This document shows positions 35,025 through 42,278 of a DNA stretch of 64,000 nt, piece by piece (within the stretch, counting starts at the first letter, position 1; each line of letters begins with the position of its first letter). The DNA is from Bacillota bacterium (GTDB lineage Bacteria; Bacillota; Clostridia; Christensenellales; UMGS416): contig JAEYRH010000004.1 in assembly GCA_023435705.1 (NCBI GenBank), positions 160,872 through 224,871 on the forward strand, read 5' to 3'. The notes below the pieces were generated by a model. The model saw only the letters and a program-made list of their open reading frames with translations, ran no database searches and had not been told where the DNA came from. The position numbers were made by a program, and so were the translations under genes.

Positions 35025-35384
35025 TCAATCGGTGGTTCCCGGTGCTGGCGTGCGTTGGCCGGGGCGGCCTGCCCTGCCGGGCCGGTTCGCGTCCCGATAG
35101 GCCTTCATGTATTGGCGGCGGCGCTCCCGCTGCTCGCTGGTGAGCGGGTGGCTACGCCGGTATTCCCGTTGGTATTCGCGCACCTTCTCGCTGCGGTTGC
35201 GACGGAGGCGCTGCGACCTAATCTTCTGCTCGCCGGCGTGGTAGGCGGTCACAAACTGCTCCCAGCTCAACGGCCTGCCGCCGACCCTGCGCCCCTCCAT
35301 CGTCGAGATGGCGCGGGCCGGGGTGATGTTTTGGGTGATGGAAAGATAGAGCGCGTACCAACCCGCGCGGTTTTGATCGTCCAT
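35025..35384 (-). CDS. Hypothetical basic protein at the 3' end of the phage-like module
   Basis: 119 residues. N-terminal half: MDDQNRAGWYALYLSITQN and RPLSWEQFVTAYHAG; C-terminal half very Arg-rich with coiled-coil character (RRNRSEKVREYQREYRRSH), ending in a Pro/Gly/Arg tail. Probably nucleic-acid binding. Not recognised. The ATG at 35384 follows GGAGGAATGC. It shares strand and codon style with the phage-like genes. Confidence 0.6.
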   Translation of the reverse strand: MDDQNRAGWYALYLSITQNITPARAISTMEGRRVGGRPLSWEQFVTAYHAGEQKIRSQRLRRNRSEKVREYQREYRRSHPLTSEQRERRRQYMKAYRDANRPGRAGRPGQRTPAPGTTD

Positions 35385-35455
35385 TGCATTCCTCCAGGGG
35401 TTTTGCGTGTGCGCGTCCGGCAGAAAAGCCGGAGCGAAATGTGACAATGTGTGGC

Positions 35456-35770
35456 TCAAACGGAGGCGGCATATTCCCGGTGCTGTTGGGCAAGCTCCCG
35501 GCGCTGCTCATCGCGGGCCAGCGGCAGCAGGTATTCAATGCGGGCCTTCAAAAAACCGGCCAGCGCCTCCAGCGTGTCCAACGCGGCCTCCACGTCGCCC
35601 TGGCCGCCGATGCGCGCGGCAACCTCGGCGACCGAGCGGTTGTTGATCCTGCGGACAGCGTTTTGAAACTTGTCCACATCCAGCGCGTCCAGCGCGTCGT
35701 TGACGGCATCCAGCTGGTCCTGCTCCTCCTCCAGCCGCTGGGAATACCAGCCGGCGATCGATTGCGCCAT
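35456..35770 (-). CDS. Hypothetical small helical protein
   Basis: 104 residues, all-helical and acidic-basic alternating: MAQSIAGWYSQRLEEEQDQL, VNDALDALDVDKFQNAVRRI, LARDEQRRELAQQH. A GWY motif follows the start as in the next gene downstream (GWYALYL), suggesting the two are related in use. Unknown function. A GGAGG site precedes the ATG at 35770. It lies between the toxin-immunity array and the host YcaQ-like gene. Confidence 0.6.
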   Translation of the reverse strand: MAQSIAGWYSQRLEEEQDQLDAVNDALDALDVDKFQNAVRRINNRSVAEVAARIGGQGDVEAALDTLEALAGFLKARIEYLLPLARDEQRRELAQQHREYAASV

Positions 35771-36002
35771 GAAACTACCTCCATTGTTTGAATAACGAGA
35801 ACACATGTTCGCCTTGCATGGATATGGTAACAAGCGCCAGGGGTGGTTGTCAATGCTAGTGTTTCACGATGTGCTGGAAATGGTAGGAGGTTTATGTTAA
35901 GTAGAACGTAAAGTATAATGAAATTGATCTTTGCATTCGTAATCGCCGGAGGTTATTATTCTACGGCATTTAAAAGAGACCTCATTTATAAGGAGATCTA
36001 GT

Positions 36003-36077
36003 ATGGCTAAGGGTGCTCAACCACTTCATACAAAATCCGGCAAGCAGAGTTCTACTTTGCTAACATTTATCACTTAG
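36003..36077 (+). CDS. Tiny ORF at the end of the toxin array
   Basis: 24 residues, MAKGAQPLHTKSGKQSSTLL and four more, preceded by an AAGGAG site. It lies opposite to the phage-like genes and overlaps the 3' end of the last immunity gene by eight bases. It could be a small protein or the truncated start of a displaced gene. Weak evidence. Confidence 0.25.
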   Translation: MAKGAQPLHTKSGKQSSTLLTFIT

Positions 36078-36393
36078 CAACTTCCCAGGCAAGCGAAAAA
36101 CCAGCATTTTCAACAATTTTTTGAAATTTATCAAGAAACTCAATAGCGTCTCGAGTCAAATCATATTTAAAAACAATACTGAATTCAAAGTCTTTCCCGT
36201 CTGCTTTTGGATATGACGTATACACTTCACCACTTTCTATATAACTCAAATAACTGTTGAGCTTTTCTTGGATAAAATATAGGTGTTCGTATGTGTTGGT
36301 CCAATCCTTTTCGTCAAATATTGTTAAAATCACATGGCCAGAGTTCCTGTCAATTCCTATCGCATCAATTGTTTTTCTATTATCTACAGCCAT
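36070..36393 (-). CDS. Immunity candidate for cassette 9 (DUF6572-like)
   Basis: 107 residues, small and cytoplasmic. The layout MAVDNRKTIDAIGIDRNSG, VILTIFDEKDW and a YTSYPKADGKDF segment resembles DUF6572, often found beside toxins. It starts 13 bases after the stop of the PD-(D/E)XK nuclease tip on the same strand, with GGAGG upstream. The neutralising role is inferred from position and size. Confidence 0.7.
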   Translation of the reverse strand: MAVDNRKTIDAIGIDRNSGHVILTIFDEKDWTNTYEHLYFIQEKLNSYLSYIESGEVYTSYPKADGKDFEFSIVFKYDLTRDAIEFLDKFQKIVENAGFSLAWEVAK

Positions 36394-36405
36394 CGTTTCT
36401 CCTCC

Positions 36406-36864
36406 CTATACGCTATCTGGTCGAATAATCCTAATTTTCGAAGGCGGCACTCTTGTCCCTTTGGTATAGACGCCCTTTCCTTTTCCAACAACGGTTGCAC
36501 CTGTAGCCTCAATTTCAGGGAAAGCCTTTTTTTGATTCCTAGTTAAAGGAGCTAGAGTTGATGATTTAGTTTCTGACAGAATTATCTTACCAGTATCAGG
36601 ATGCGTGCTAAAGAAATCTATACGAGTCTTGACACCGTTCTCAGCAACAACAGTAATCTGTTCCTCTACATCAAGTTCTCCTTTTACATTTATAAGAATT
36701 TCTTTCTGGGCCTTCTCAAAGCTAGACCCCTGCTCCTTATTCTTTATTAACTGAGATACCTGATTGTTTTTTAAGTATTCTCCCCCCACCCCCTCTTTTC
36801 CTGCCGCCGCCGCGATATTCTTTCCTTCCGCCTTGGCAATCTGCGGCGCATACTCCTTGGTCAC
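36406..36864 (-). CDS. Orphan toxin tip 9: PD-(D/E)XK-type nuclease
   Basis: Linker homology (type A) extends in frame upstream to 37059, where it stops at a TAG, so the fragment has no proper start; the GTG at 36864 is only the first in-frame start codon. After the junction GKNIAAAAGKEGVGGE come about 120 residues with ENGVKTRIDFFSTHPDTGK and LSETKSS, the D...ExK arrangement of restriction-type nucleases, then LTRNQKKAFPEI. Predicted to cleave DNA or RNA. Without the carrier it is probably silent. Confidence 0.7.
   Translation of the reverse strand: MTKEYAPQIAKAEGKNIAAAAGKEGVGGEYLKNNQVSQLIKNKEQGSSFEKAQKEILINVKGELDVEEQITVVAENGVKTRIDFFSTHPDTGKIILSETKSSTLAPLTRNQKKAFPEIEATGATVVGKGKGVYTKGTRVPPSKIRIIRPDSV
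36779..36836 (-). repeat. Junction direct repeat, cassette 9
   Basis: One of nine copies of the DNA encoding the end of the linker and GKN(F/I)AAAAGKExVGGE. Confidence 0.8.
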
Positions 36865-37099
36865 ATTGCGGTAGATTGGGCCTTTGCCGTCCAGGCTTAT
36901 GCTCTCCGCCCGGAAGACCTTTAGCTTTGCTCCATCGGTGAGCTGTATAGCTTCGGCCAGAGCAGCATCGGTGTAGGGGGCTGCGCCAATGGCTTTGCCT
37001 CCGGAAACCTGGAGGATGATGGCGTCGCCCTGGTTCAGGGTGTGGCCGGCAGCGGCGAGGGAGCCCTAGGTTTGACCAACATGCTTATGGGATTGTTAC

Positions 37100-37345
37100 C
37101 TAGAGCAAATACTTTTTCCCATATCGTGCCTTTTGAATTAAAGTATCCAACGCATTATCTTCTGTACTAAAACTTGAAATAGAAGCAGGTACTACACTTG
37201 CTCTTTCATCTGTAACATATACAATCCATTCGTTGTTTTGTCTTGCAATTCCAACCTGATTCTCTTTCAGTTTGTTCTCACAATACCAATTAATATTGCT
37301 TAAGCCTTCAGCACTGATGATCTTCTCTGCATCTGATAATTTCAT
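37100..37345 (-). CDS. Immunity candidate for cassette 8 (Imm59-like)
   Basis: 81 residues. WIVYVTDERASV followed by FSTEDNALDTLI resembles the W-VY-ERG...F-sEd-A pattern I associate with Imm59-type immunity proteins. It lies 16 bases downstream of the TNT-type toxin tip, in the same direction, after an AGGATCG site. Predicted to inhibit that toxin in the cytoplasm. Confidence 0.65.
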   Translation of the reverse strand: MKLSDAEKIISAEGLSNINWYCENKLKENQVGIARQNNEWIVYVTDERASVVPASISSFSTEDNALDTLIQKARYGKKYLL

Positions 37346-37360
37346 AAAAAAACGATCCTT

Positions 37361-38149
37361 TCAGTTAAAAACTTCCTTAAGTAATCCTAGCCTTTCTAAC
37401 CAAGCAATTCTGATTGGAAACTCCTCTTGTAAACCACCGCCGGAGCCCCATCCATCGATGCCTGCAATGAACCCTCTGTAAGGTATAACCTCAGAATAAT
37501 CTCCATTGTAGTAATAGTCAATTGCCCCAACTATCCTTGATTTCAGATCCGCGTCTGGACAACTTTCGACATAATCATGTAATTTCGAAAAATCCCCTGT
37601 TACCTGATATCTATGATATTGAGATCTGTCTTCAATAAATGGAAGTGCTCTTTGGTCGTAGTCGACTGACTTCCCATCAATTATTGGGGATGTATATCTT
37701 CCGTCAGAAGAGCCAAAGCGATCAAAAGTTTCCCCAATCAAAGGATAATCCTTTGTCCGTATCGCATCCCCATTGCTATTAAGTACATAGCCTCCCTTTG
37801 GTGCTTTGTCCCAATTGATCGACCCGTCTGCATTGGTCACATCAGGACTTTTCGGTATTTGAACATCAGAAGGCCATTCTCCTGTTCTCGCAAATACCTC
37901 TGCCGCTTTGTTATCTATCTTACTCAGGTATTTGTGGAGATCATCAGTTGTGCAGGTTGATTGTTTCAACAAAGCAAAGCTATCTTGTGGACTTTTTCCC
38001 CTCCTGCCTAATACTTGTTTCTTAAATTCTCCCCCCACCCACTCTTTTCCTGCCGCCGCCGCGAAATTCTTTCCTTCCGCCTTGGCAATCTGCGGCGCAT
38101 ACTCCTTTGTCACGTTCCGATAGATCGGGCCTTTGCCGTCCAGGCGCAC
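37361..38149 (-). CDS. Orphan toxin tip 8: TNT-type NAD+ glycohydrolase
   Basis: 262 residues from a GTG; type A linker homology continues upstream to 38272 (AILLQVSGGKAIGAAPYSEATL) without a start. After GKNFAAAAGKEWVGGE the domain carries the tuberculosis-necrotizing-toxin pattern: GETFDRFGSSDGRYTSPI, DQRALPFIEDRSQYHRYQV, and a Gly-rich GWGSGGGLQEEF near the end. TNT domains hydrolyse cellular NAD+. The gene is probably unexpressed until joined to a carrier. Confidence 0.75.
   Translation of the reverse strand: MRLDGKGPIYRNVTKEYAPQIAKAEGKNFAAAAGKEWVGGEFKKQVLGRRGKSPQDSFALLKQSTCTTDDLHKYLSKIDNKAAEVFARTGEWPSDVQIPKSPDVTNADGSINWDKAPKGGYVLNSNGDAIRTKDYPLIGETFDRFGSSDGRYTSPIIDGKSVDYDQRALPFIEDRSQYHRYQVTGDFSKLHDYVESCPDADLKSRIVGAIDYYYNGDYSEVIPYRGFIAGIDGWGSGGGLQEEFPIRIAWLERLGLLKEVFN
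38027..38083 (-). repeat. Junction direct repeat, cassette 8
   Basis: Copy encoding GKNFAAAAGKEWVGGE; the W variant is shared only with the full-length toxin. Confidence 0.8.
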
Positions 38150-38287
38150 ACTCTCTGCGCGGAAGACCTTGAGCTTTGCTCCGTCGGTAAGCTGCGCAGC
38201 TTCAACAAGGGTGGCTTCGGAGTAGGGGGCTGCACCAATGGCTTTGCCTCCGGAAACCTGGAGGAGGATGGCGTTTTGGATGTCTTT

Positions 38288-38327
38288 ACAATAAGAATGC
38301 TGATGCCAATAGAGGCACCAGCATTCG
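38288..38327 (-). terminator. Terminator between cassettes 7 and 8
   Basis: GAATGCTGGTGCC / GGCATCAGCATTC hairpin followed by TTATTG. It ends the cassette 7 immunity transcript just before the type A linker of cassette 8 begins. Confidence 0.75.
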
Positions 38328-38360
38328 GGTAATTAAGCTACTCAACAAATTTTATATCGC

Positions 38361-38594
38361 TTATCCGATGTCTCGCGTTAGATGCACTAAATCCTCTCCA
38401 TATATACCCCTATCCTGATATGAAATTATTGTTTTATAAGCAGCATCTGGTCTTTGGATAATCTGGTTTGCTTCGCCCTCTGTGATCATTAAGCTTTTCA
38501 TTTTGATCATTAATTCACCAGCATCGTATTGTAGAAAATATTGCCCCATCGTCCTGCATAATTTAATCCCTTCATACTCAAGAATCTTATCCAT
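38361..38594 (-). CDS. Immunity candidate for cassette 7
   Basis: 77 residues (79 if the ATG at 38600 is used). Mixed alpha/beta, with YFLQYDAGELMIKMKSLMITEGEANQI. Not recognised. It begins 18 bases after the stop of toxin tip 7, following AGGAGAG, and is followed by a terminator. The immunity role rests on position only. Confidence 0.6.
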   Translation of the reverse strand: MDKILEYEGIKLCRTMGQYFLQYDAGELMIKMKSLMITEGEANQIIQRPDAAYKTIISYQDRGIYGEDLVHLTRDIG

Positions 38595-38612
38595 ATTCAT
38601 CTCTCCTACAAT

Positions 38613-39356
38613 TTATTTAAGATACCGATAAGTATATGACCCAATTGGAGCAGGGTCAATAACCGCCTCCTTTATCCCTCCGATGGTATAACCGCCTGGA
38701 AGCCAATACTTAGGATCAGCACCTAATTCATTGCCCATAGGCATTCTTAGTCCAGATACATTATTTATCTCAACAATGACCGGATTATCTCCTAGATATC
38801 CTTTGTCAAAACCCAGCATTTTCTCAATCTTTGAAATATCTTTACTGCATGACTTAATTATGTACTCAAGTTGATCTCCGGACATAACAAAAGTCCCACC
38901 TGTTCCTCCAATCGTTCCGGATGGTGCAGATCTCATGATCTTGACAACCCCAGTTTTTCTAAATGATTGTAAGTGACGGTTAATATAGATTTTGTCAAGA
39001 TATGTCTCTGGCCTTGGCTTCTCGCTTTTTAGCGCTTTTACGATATCATCAATCTTTTTCTGGTCTAGACCAATTGCATTATACTCATTTCTGATCTCAT
39101 CTGTTGGTGGAACAATTTGATATCTGCTTTCCCCCACCCCCTCTTTTCCTGCCGCCGCCGCGAAATTCTTTCCTTCCGCCTTGGCGATCTGTGGCGTATA
39201 CTCTTTGGTCACATTGCGGTAGATAGGGCCTTTGCCGTCCAGGCTTATGCTTGCAGACCAGATGGGATACCGGTATTGTTGATGGAAAGTGGAATGGTGG
39301 TGTCGTTGGTGGTACAAGATATATTTGTTTTTAACAAGAAAGACAGAGATAATCAA
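38613..39356 (-). CDS. Orphan toxin tip 7, family unassigned
   Basis: Linker homology (type A) covers only ASISLDGKGPIYRNVTKEY onward, from about 39251; the first ~35 residues of the frame are unrelated. After GKNFAAAAGKEGVG comes a domain with VVKIMRSAPSGTIGGTGGTFVM, LGFDKGYLGDNPVIVEI and LPGGYTIGGIKEAV, a well-conserved looking fold that I cannot name and in which no nuclease or peptidase motif is evident. Probably silent. Confidence 0.6.
   Translation of the reverse strand: MIISVFLVKNKYILYHQRHHHSTFHQQYRYPIWSASISLDGKGPIYRNVTKEYTPQIAKAEGKNFAAAAGKEGVGESRYQIVPPTDEIRNEYNAIGLDQKKIDDIVKALKSEKPRPETYLDKIYINRHLQSFRKTGVVKIMRSAPSGTIGGTGGTFVMSGDQLEYIIKSCSKDISKIEKMLGFDKGYLGDNPVIVEINNVSGLRMPMGNELGADPKYWLPGGYTIGGIKEAVIDPAPIGSYTYRYLK
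39128..39182 (-). repeat. Junction direct repeat, cassette 7
   Basis: Copy of the GKNFAAAAGKEGVG-coding repeat, last two residues (GE) altered. Confidence 0.8.
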
Positions 39357-39396
39357 GCCCTGTCTTTGATGTCGTGTTTTCAGTGCAGTAATTCAA

Positions 39397-39897
39397 TTAT
39401 TTTCGATAAGGCTTAAGCATTTTCGCAATATCAATTTGGCCACGCTCTATTGCAAAATCATAAGCATCCATCCCATCCATGTTTTTCCCTGAGTATCTCA
39501 CCGAAGCATCAATGCCGCTATCAAGCAAGCGTTTAACAATTTCTTGATTACCGCTTATTATCGCACTAAATAATGGATTGCGTTCTGGCTCACTTGTGTC
39601 CATGATTCCATTACATGCAAGCAAAAACTCAACTATACTCAAATGGCCCTCATTTGCAGCTTCATTTAAAGCGGTGCCATCAAACACGCCTGCCCTCCTA
39701 TTCACATCAGCACCTAAACTAACTAGGAGCTGAACAATTTCTAACTGTCCACGAGACGAAGCAACATGCAACCATGTTCCAAATGGGGTTATCAAGTCGA
39801 TTGCTCCATTGTTTTGCTCGATAAGCTTCTTAACCTTATGTGCATCCCCTTGCTTAATTGCAGCCCTAATCTCTTTTGAAGTGTTTATTTCGTTCAT
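39397..39897 (-). CDS. Ankyrin-repeat immunity candidate for cassette 6
   Basis: 166 residues with four to five ankyrin repeats: TWLHVASSRGQLEIVQLLVSLGADVN, TALNEAANEGHLSIVEFLL, NPLFSAIISGNQEIVKRLLDSG, and DAYDFAIERGQIDIAKML. Ankyrin proteins are known immunity partners of polymorphic toxins and act by direct binding. It starts four bases after the stop of the AHH-nuclease tip; GGAGGTAATT supplies the ribosome binding site. Confidence 0.8.
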   Translation of the reverse strand: MNEINTSKEIRAAIKQGDAHKVKKLIEQNNGAIDLITPFGTWLHVASSRGQLEIVQLLVSLGADVNRRAGVFDGTALNEAANEGHLSIVEFLLACNGIMDTSEPERNPLFSAIISGNQEIVKRLLDSGIDASVRYSGKNMDGMDAYDFAIERGQIDIAKMLKPYRK

Positions 39898-39901
39898 TTA
39901 A

Positions 39902-40546
39902 TTACCTCCTCTTTGCAGCAAGATCGCCTAGTTTCTTCAGCACCTCAACAAAATCATCATAATCACCGCCAGCTCTCTCTACCTCTCTAAGCTTAGTAAC
40001 AACATTTTCAAGAGCAGCTGAATCATGTTGACCACAAACTCTATTTGGTGCCCAGATCAAGTTCTCTTTACCAAATATCGGGTCTATACCGTTTCTGGTC
40101 AAAATTGCTTGTCCTTCTCTTGCGAGTTCTTTTTGCCATGCCCCGTTACCCTCCTTAAACGATATATGATGAGCATGAGGATCAACCATATCTGCTGGTG
40201 GCGGACCGATAAGATCACGCAAGTATTTATTGAAATTGAACCGAGAGATATCCTGGGGCGTTGCCTTCGTGCTATACTTCGATAATACTTCTCCCCCCAC
40301 CCCCTCTTTTCCTGCCACCGCCGCGAAATTCTTTCCTTCCGCCTCCGCGATCTTCAGCCGATAATCGCCCATGGCATTCAGGAATTTGTAGTTCTTCCCG
40401 GCATGCCCCACTCGGTTAACCCGCAGGATGGCAAAGTCTTTATTGCCCTTCACTAGCTCCTCAAGGGCTTCGTCACTGTATTTTAGCGCGTCAAATTGAA
40501 CACCGTCAATGGAATAGAGGAGAATGTCATCGCCGGTTTTTGTCAC
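39902..40546 (-). CDS. Orphan toxin tip 6: AHH/HNH-type nuclease
   Basis: Type B linker (GDDILLYSIDGVQFDALKYS...) whose homology continues upstream to 40633 (LPTGKTYLTKPDTK) until a TAG, so no genuine start. After GKNFAAVAGKEGVGGE come PHAHHISFKEG, GQAILTRNGIDPIFGKENLIWAP and a late CGQHDSAALENVV, the AHH nuclease layout of the HNH/EndoVII group with catalytic histidines. Predicted DNase or RNase. Probably silent in its present position. Confidence 0.72.
   Translation of the reverse strand: MTKTGDDILLYSIDGVQFDALKYSDEALEELVKGNKDFAILRVNRVGHAGKNYKFLNAMGDYRLKIAEAEGKNFAAVAGKEGVGGEVLSKYSTKATPQDISRFNFNKYLRDLIGPPPADMVDPHAHHISFKEGNGAWQKELAREGQAILTRNGIDPIFGKENLIWAPNRVCGQHDSAALENVVTKLREVERAGGDYDDFVEVLKKLGDLAAKRR
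40289..40343 (-). repeat. Junction direct repeat, cassette 6
   Basis: Copy encoding GKNFAAVAGKEGVGGE. Confidence 0.8.
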
Positions 40547-40671
40547 AATGCCCTTGTTATCGAGTATGGAGGAAATGAGTTTGGTGTCCGGCTTGGTCAG
40601 ATAGGTTTTGCCGGTGGGGAGGGTGGAGAGGTACTAAATTGCATGTAGAGATTGTACATTTTACACGGTCT

Positions 40672-40712
40672 TAAGGCAAAACAGGGCAAGAAGTCTTTCC
40701 TTGCCCTGTTTG
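40672..40712 (-). terminator. Terminator between cassettes 5 and 6
   Basis: AAACAGGGCAAG / CTTGCCCTGTTT perfect stem followed by TGCC, after the cassette 5 immunity gene. Confidence 0.8.
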
Positions 40713-40735
40713 ATCTTGTGCTTTATACAGATATG

Positions 40736-41044
40736 CTATTTTCCTATCTTGGCTAACACATGTTGGACAAAGTCTTCCGGCAACTCCATGTCATATTTCT
40801 CAACATAATATATCACATCTGAGCGCCATCCGTATGTGCCGTCAGACATCAAAAAGAGATTAGGAATTCTAATGGCCGGGTTAAGTACATCACGTACAAT
40901 TGCAGGAGCAACAGCATCTACATGACATTTCTTCATGTATTCAATAACTTTGATCTTTTCTCGAATTGGCTTATTTATCAACTCCTTAATCGATGGAAGC
41001 CTGTTGTCATTGTCTAACTCTCTTGTTTCTCCAATATAGATCAT
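40736..41044 (-). CDS. Immunity candidate for cassette 5
   Basis: 102 residues. Contains NRLPSIKELINKPIREKIKVIEYMKKC and a C-terminal YGWRSDVIYYVEKYDMELPEDF. Not assigned to a family. The ATG at 41044 follows GGGAG by seven bases and lies just after the toxin stop codon, so the two are coupled. A terminator follows. Immunity role inferred from position. Confidence 0.6.
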   Translation of the reverse strand: MIYIGETRELDNDNRLPSIKELINKPIREKIKVIEYMKKCHVDAVAPAIVRDVLNPAIRIPNLFLMSDGTYGWRSDVIYYVEKYDMELPEDFVQHVLAKIGK

Positions 41045-41045
41045 A

Positions 41046-41834
41046 TCATTTCTCCCTTGGGTAAAATAGTATCCATCTTCCGGTGTCATATTTCCCAACT
41101 TTCATTATACCATCAGGATAAACATATACTCGATCTGTTGGCGCTAAAACAGGAACTCCGAGTTGATTAGCTACGTATTGTGCCGTAAAAGAACCATTTG
41201 CGCCTGCTTCACAAGATATCAACCTAATTGGCCTTCCCTCGTAAACCGGGCTATTCTTAAGAATGTCTGCAAATTCGCGCGGAGTCATATAGAGCTCATT
41301 ACCGTCAAGATCCAAGTATGAGAACCCCGTCTTGTCCCCATGGCATACGATATCCTGATACCCTTTGATCGGCTTAATTTTTTCAGCATTCTCCCACAAT
41401 GGATCCATCTTGTTAAGGAATCTGGTGGCTAGCTCTAGTGCTTTGTCGGGATTCTGCGCCTCTCTTGTGTCTTCGGTTAGCCATCTGGTCGTATGTTTCT
41501 CTAATTCTCCCCCCACCCCCTCTTTTCCTGCCGCCGCCGCGATATTCTTTCCCTCCGTCTTGGCAATCTGCGGCGCATACTCCTTGGTCACATTGCGGTA
41601 GATCGGGCCTTTACCGTCCAGACTAATGCTCTCCGCGCGGAAAACCTTGAGCTTTGCTCCGTCGGTAAGCTGCGCAGCTTCAACAAGGGCGGCATCGGAG
41701 TAGGGGGCTGCACCAATGGCTTTGCCTCCGGAAACCTGGAGGATAATGGCGTCGCCTGGGTTTGGGGTGTGGCCGGCAGCGGCGAGGGTGTCGGTGAGGG
41801 ATTCTGAGCGGATGCCTTTGATTACTAGGCGCAT
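41046..41834 (-). CDS. Orphan toxin tip 5: His/Cys clan-CD-like peptidase candidate
   Basis: 262 residues with the longest type A linker among the orphans (KGIRSESLTDTLAAAGHTPN onward). The ATG at 41834 lies directly at the T-run of a terminator and has no ribosome binding site. After GKNIAAAAGKEGVGGE the tip shows DIVCHGDKTG, PIRLISCEAGANGSF and LGVPVLAPTDRVYVY, and ends WILFYP. The HG...SC spacing resembles caspase-like (clan CD) peptidases, and similar tails occur on other polymorphic toxins. The activity is inference. Confidence 0.65.
   Translation of the reverse strand: MRLVIKGIRSESLTDTLAAAGHTPNPGDAIILQVSGGKAIGAAPYSDAALVEAAQLTDGAKLKVFRAESISLDGKGPIYRNVTKEYAPQIAKTEGKNIAAAAGKEGVGGELEKHTTRWLTEDTREAQNPDKALELATRFLNKMDPLWENAEKIKPIKGYQDIVCHGDKTGFSYLDLDGNELYMTPREFADILKNSPVYEGRPIRLISCEAGANGSFTAQYVANQLGVPVLAPTDRVYVYPDGIMKVGKYDTGRWILFYPREK
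41505..41561 (-). repeat. Junction direct repeat, cassette 5
   Basis: Copy encoding GKNIAAAAGKEGVGGE. Confidence 0.8.
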
Positions 41835-41864
41835 AAAAAACCGGAATCAAAAAGATCCCGGTTC
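41833..41864 (-). terminator. Terminator between cassettes 4 and 5
   Basis: AACCGGGATC / GATTCCGGTT followed by TTTTAT; the linker of cassette 5 starts immediately after it. Confidence 0.8.
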
Positions 41865-41906
41865 TGTTTTCTAGAAATAGTAAACCTTCGTATCTGTGAC
41901 CGATGT

Positions 41907-42269
41907 CTACTTATCGAATACATCCGTGTTAAGCAAATCCTCAACTAAGGATTTGTTAACGCTATCCAAAGATTGCATTGCCTCTTGATAACGAGTTATT
42001 GCATAAGTATGATTAAATTTGCTTAACGCAGCAACCGAGAGGTGCCCAAGGGTATATATACCTGACATTCGGTCTCGTTTGCTATTAAGATCCTTCAGCA
42101 TAAAGATTTGATCGACAATCACATCATCACAAATATTCGCCTTTACAAGTTGCATAATAACATTGCTCTGAATATAGTACTGTGGTATTTTCAAGTACTC
42201 AAGCAGCCGATCTCTTCCAAGGCCATTATGCTGTATATCGTTGATAACTTCACCAAGATTTATTTCCAT
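41907..42269 (-). CDS. Immunity candidate for cassette 4 (HEAT-like helical protein)
   Basis: 120 residues, all-helical: RDRLLEYLKIPQYYIQSNVIMQLVK, DDVIVDQIFML, and MSGIYTLGHLSVAALSKF, reminiscent of HEAT/ARM-type repeats. The start is the second of two adjacent ATGs after AGGAGG. It begins nine bases after the stop of the metallopeptidase tip. Presumed inhibitor of that toxin. Confidence 0.6.
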   Translation of the reverse strand: MEINLGEVINDIQHNGLGRDRLLEYLKIPQYYIQSNVIMQLVKANICDDVIVDQIFMLKDLNSKRDRMSGIYTLGHLSVAALSKFNHTYAITRYQEAMQSLDSVNKSLVEDLLNTDVFDK

Positions 42270-42278
42270 CATATCCTC

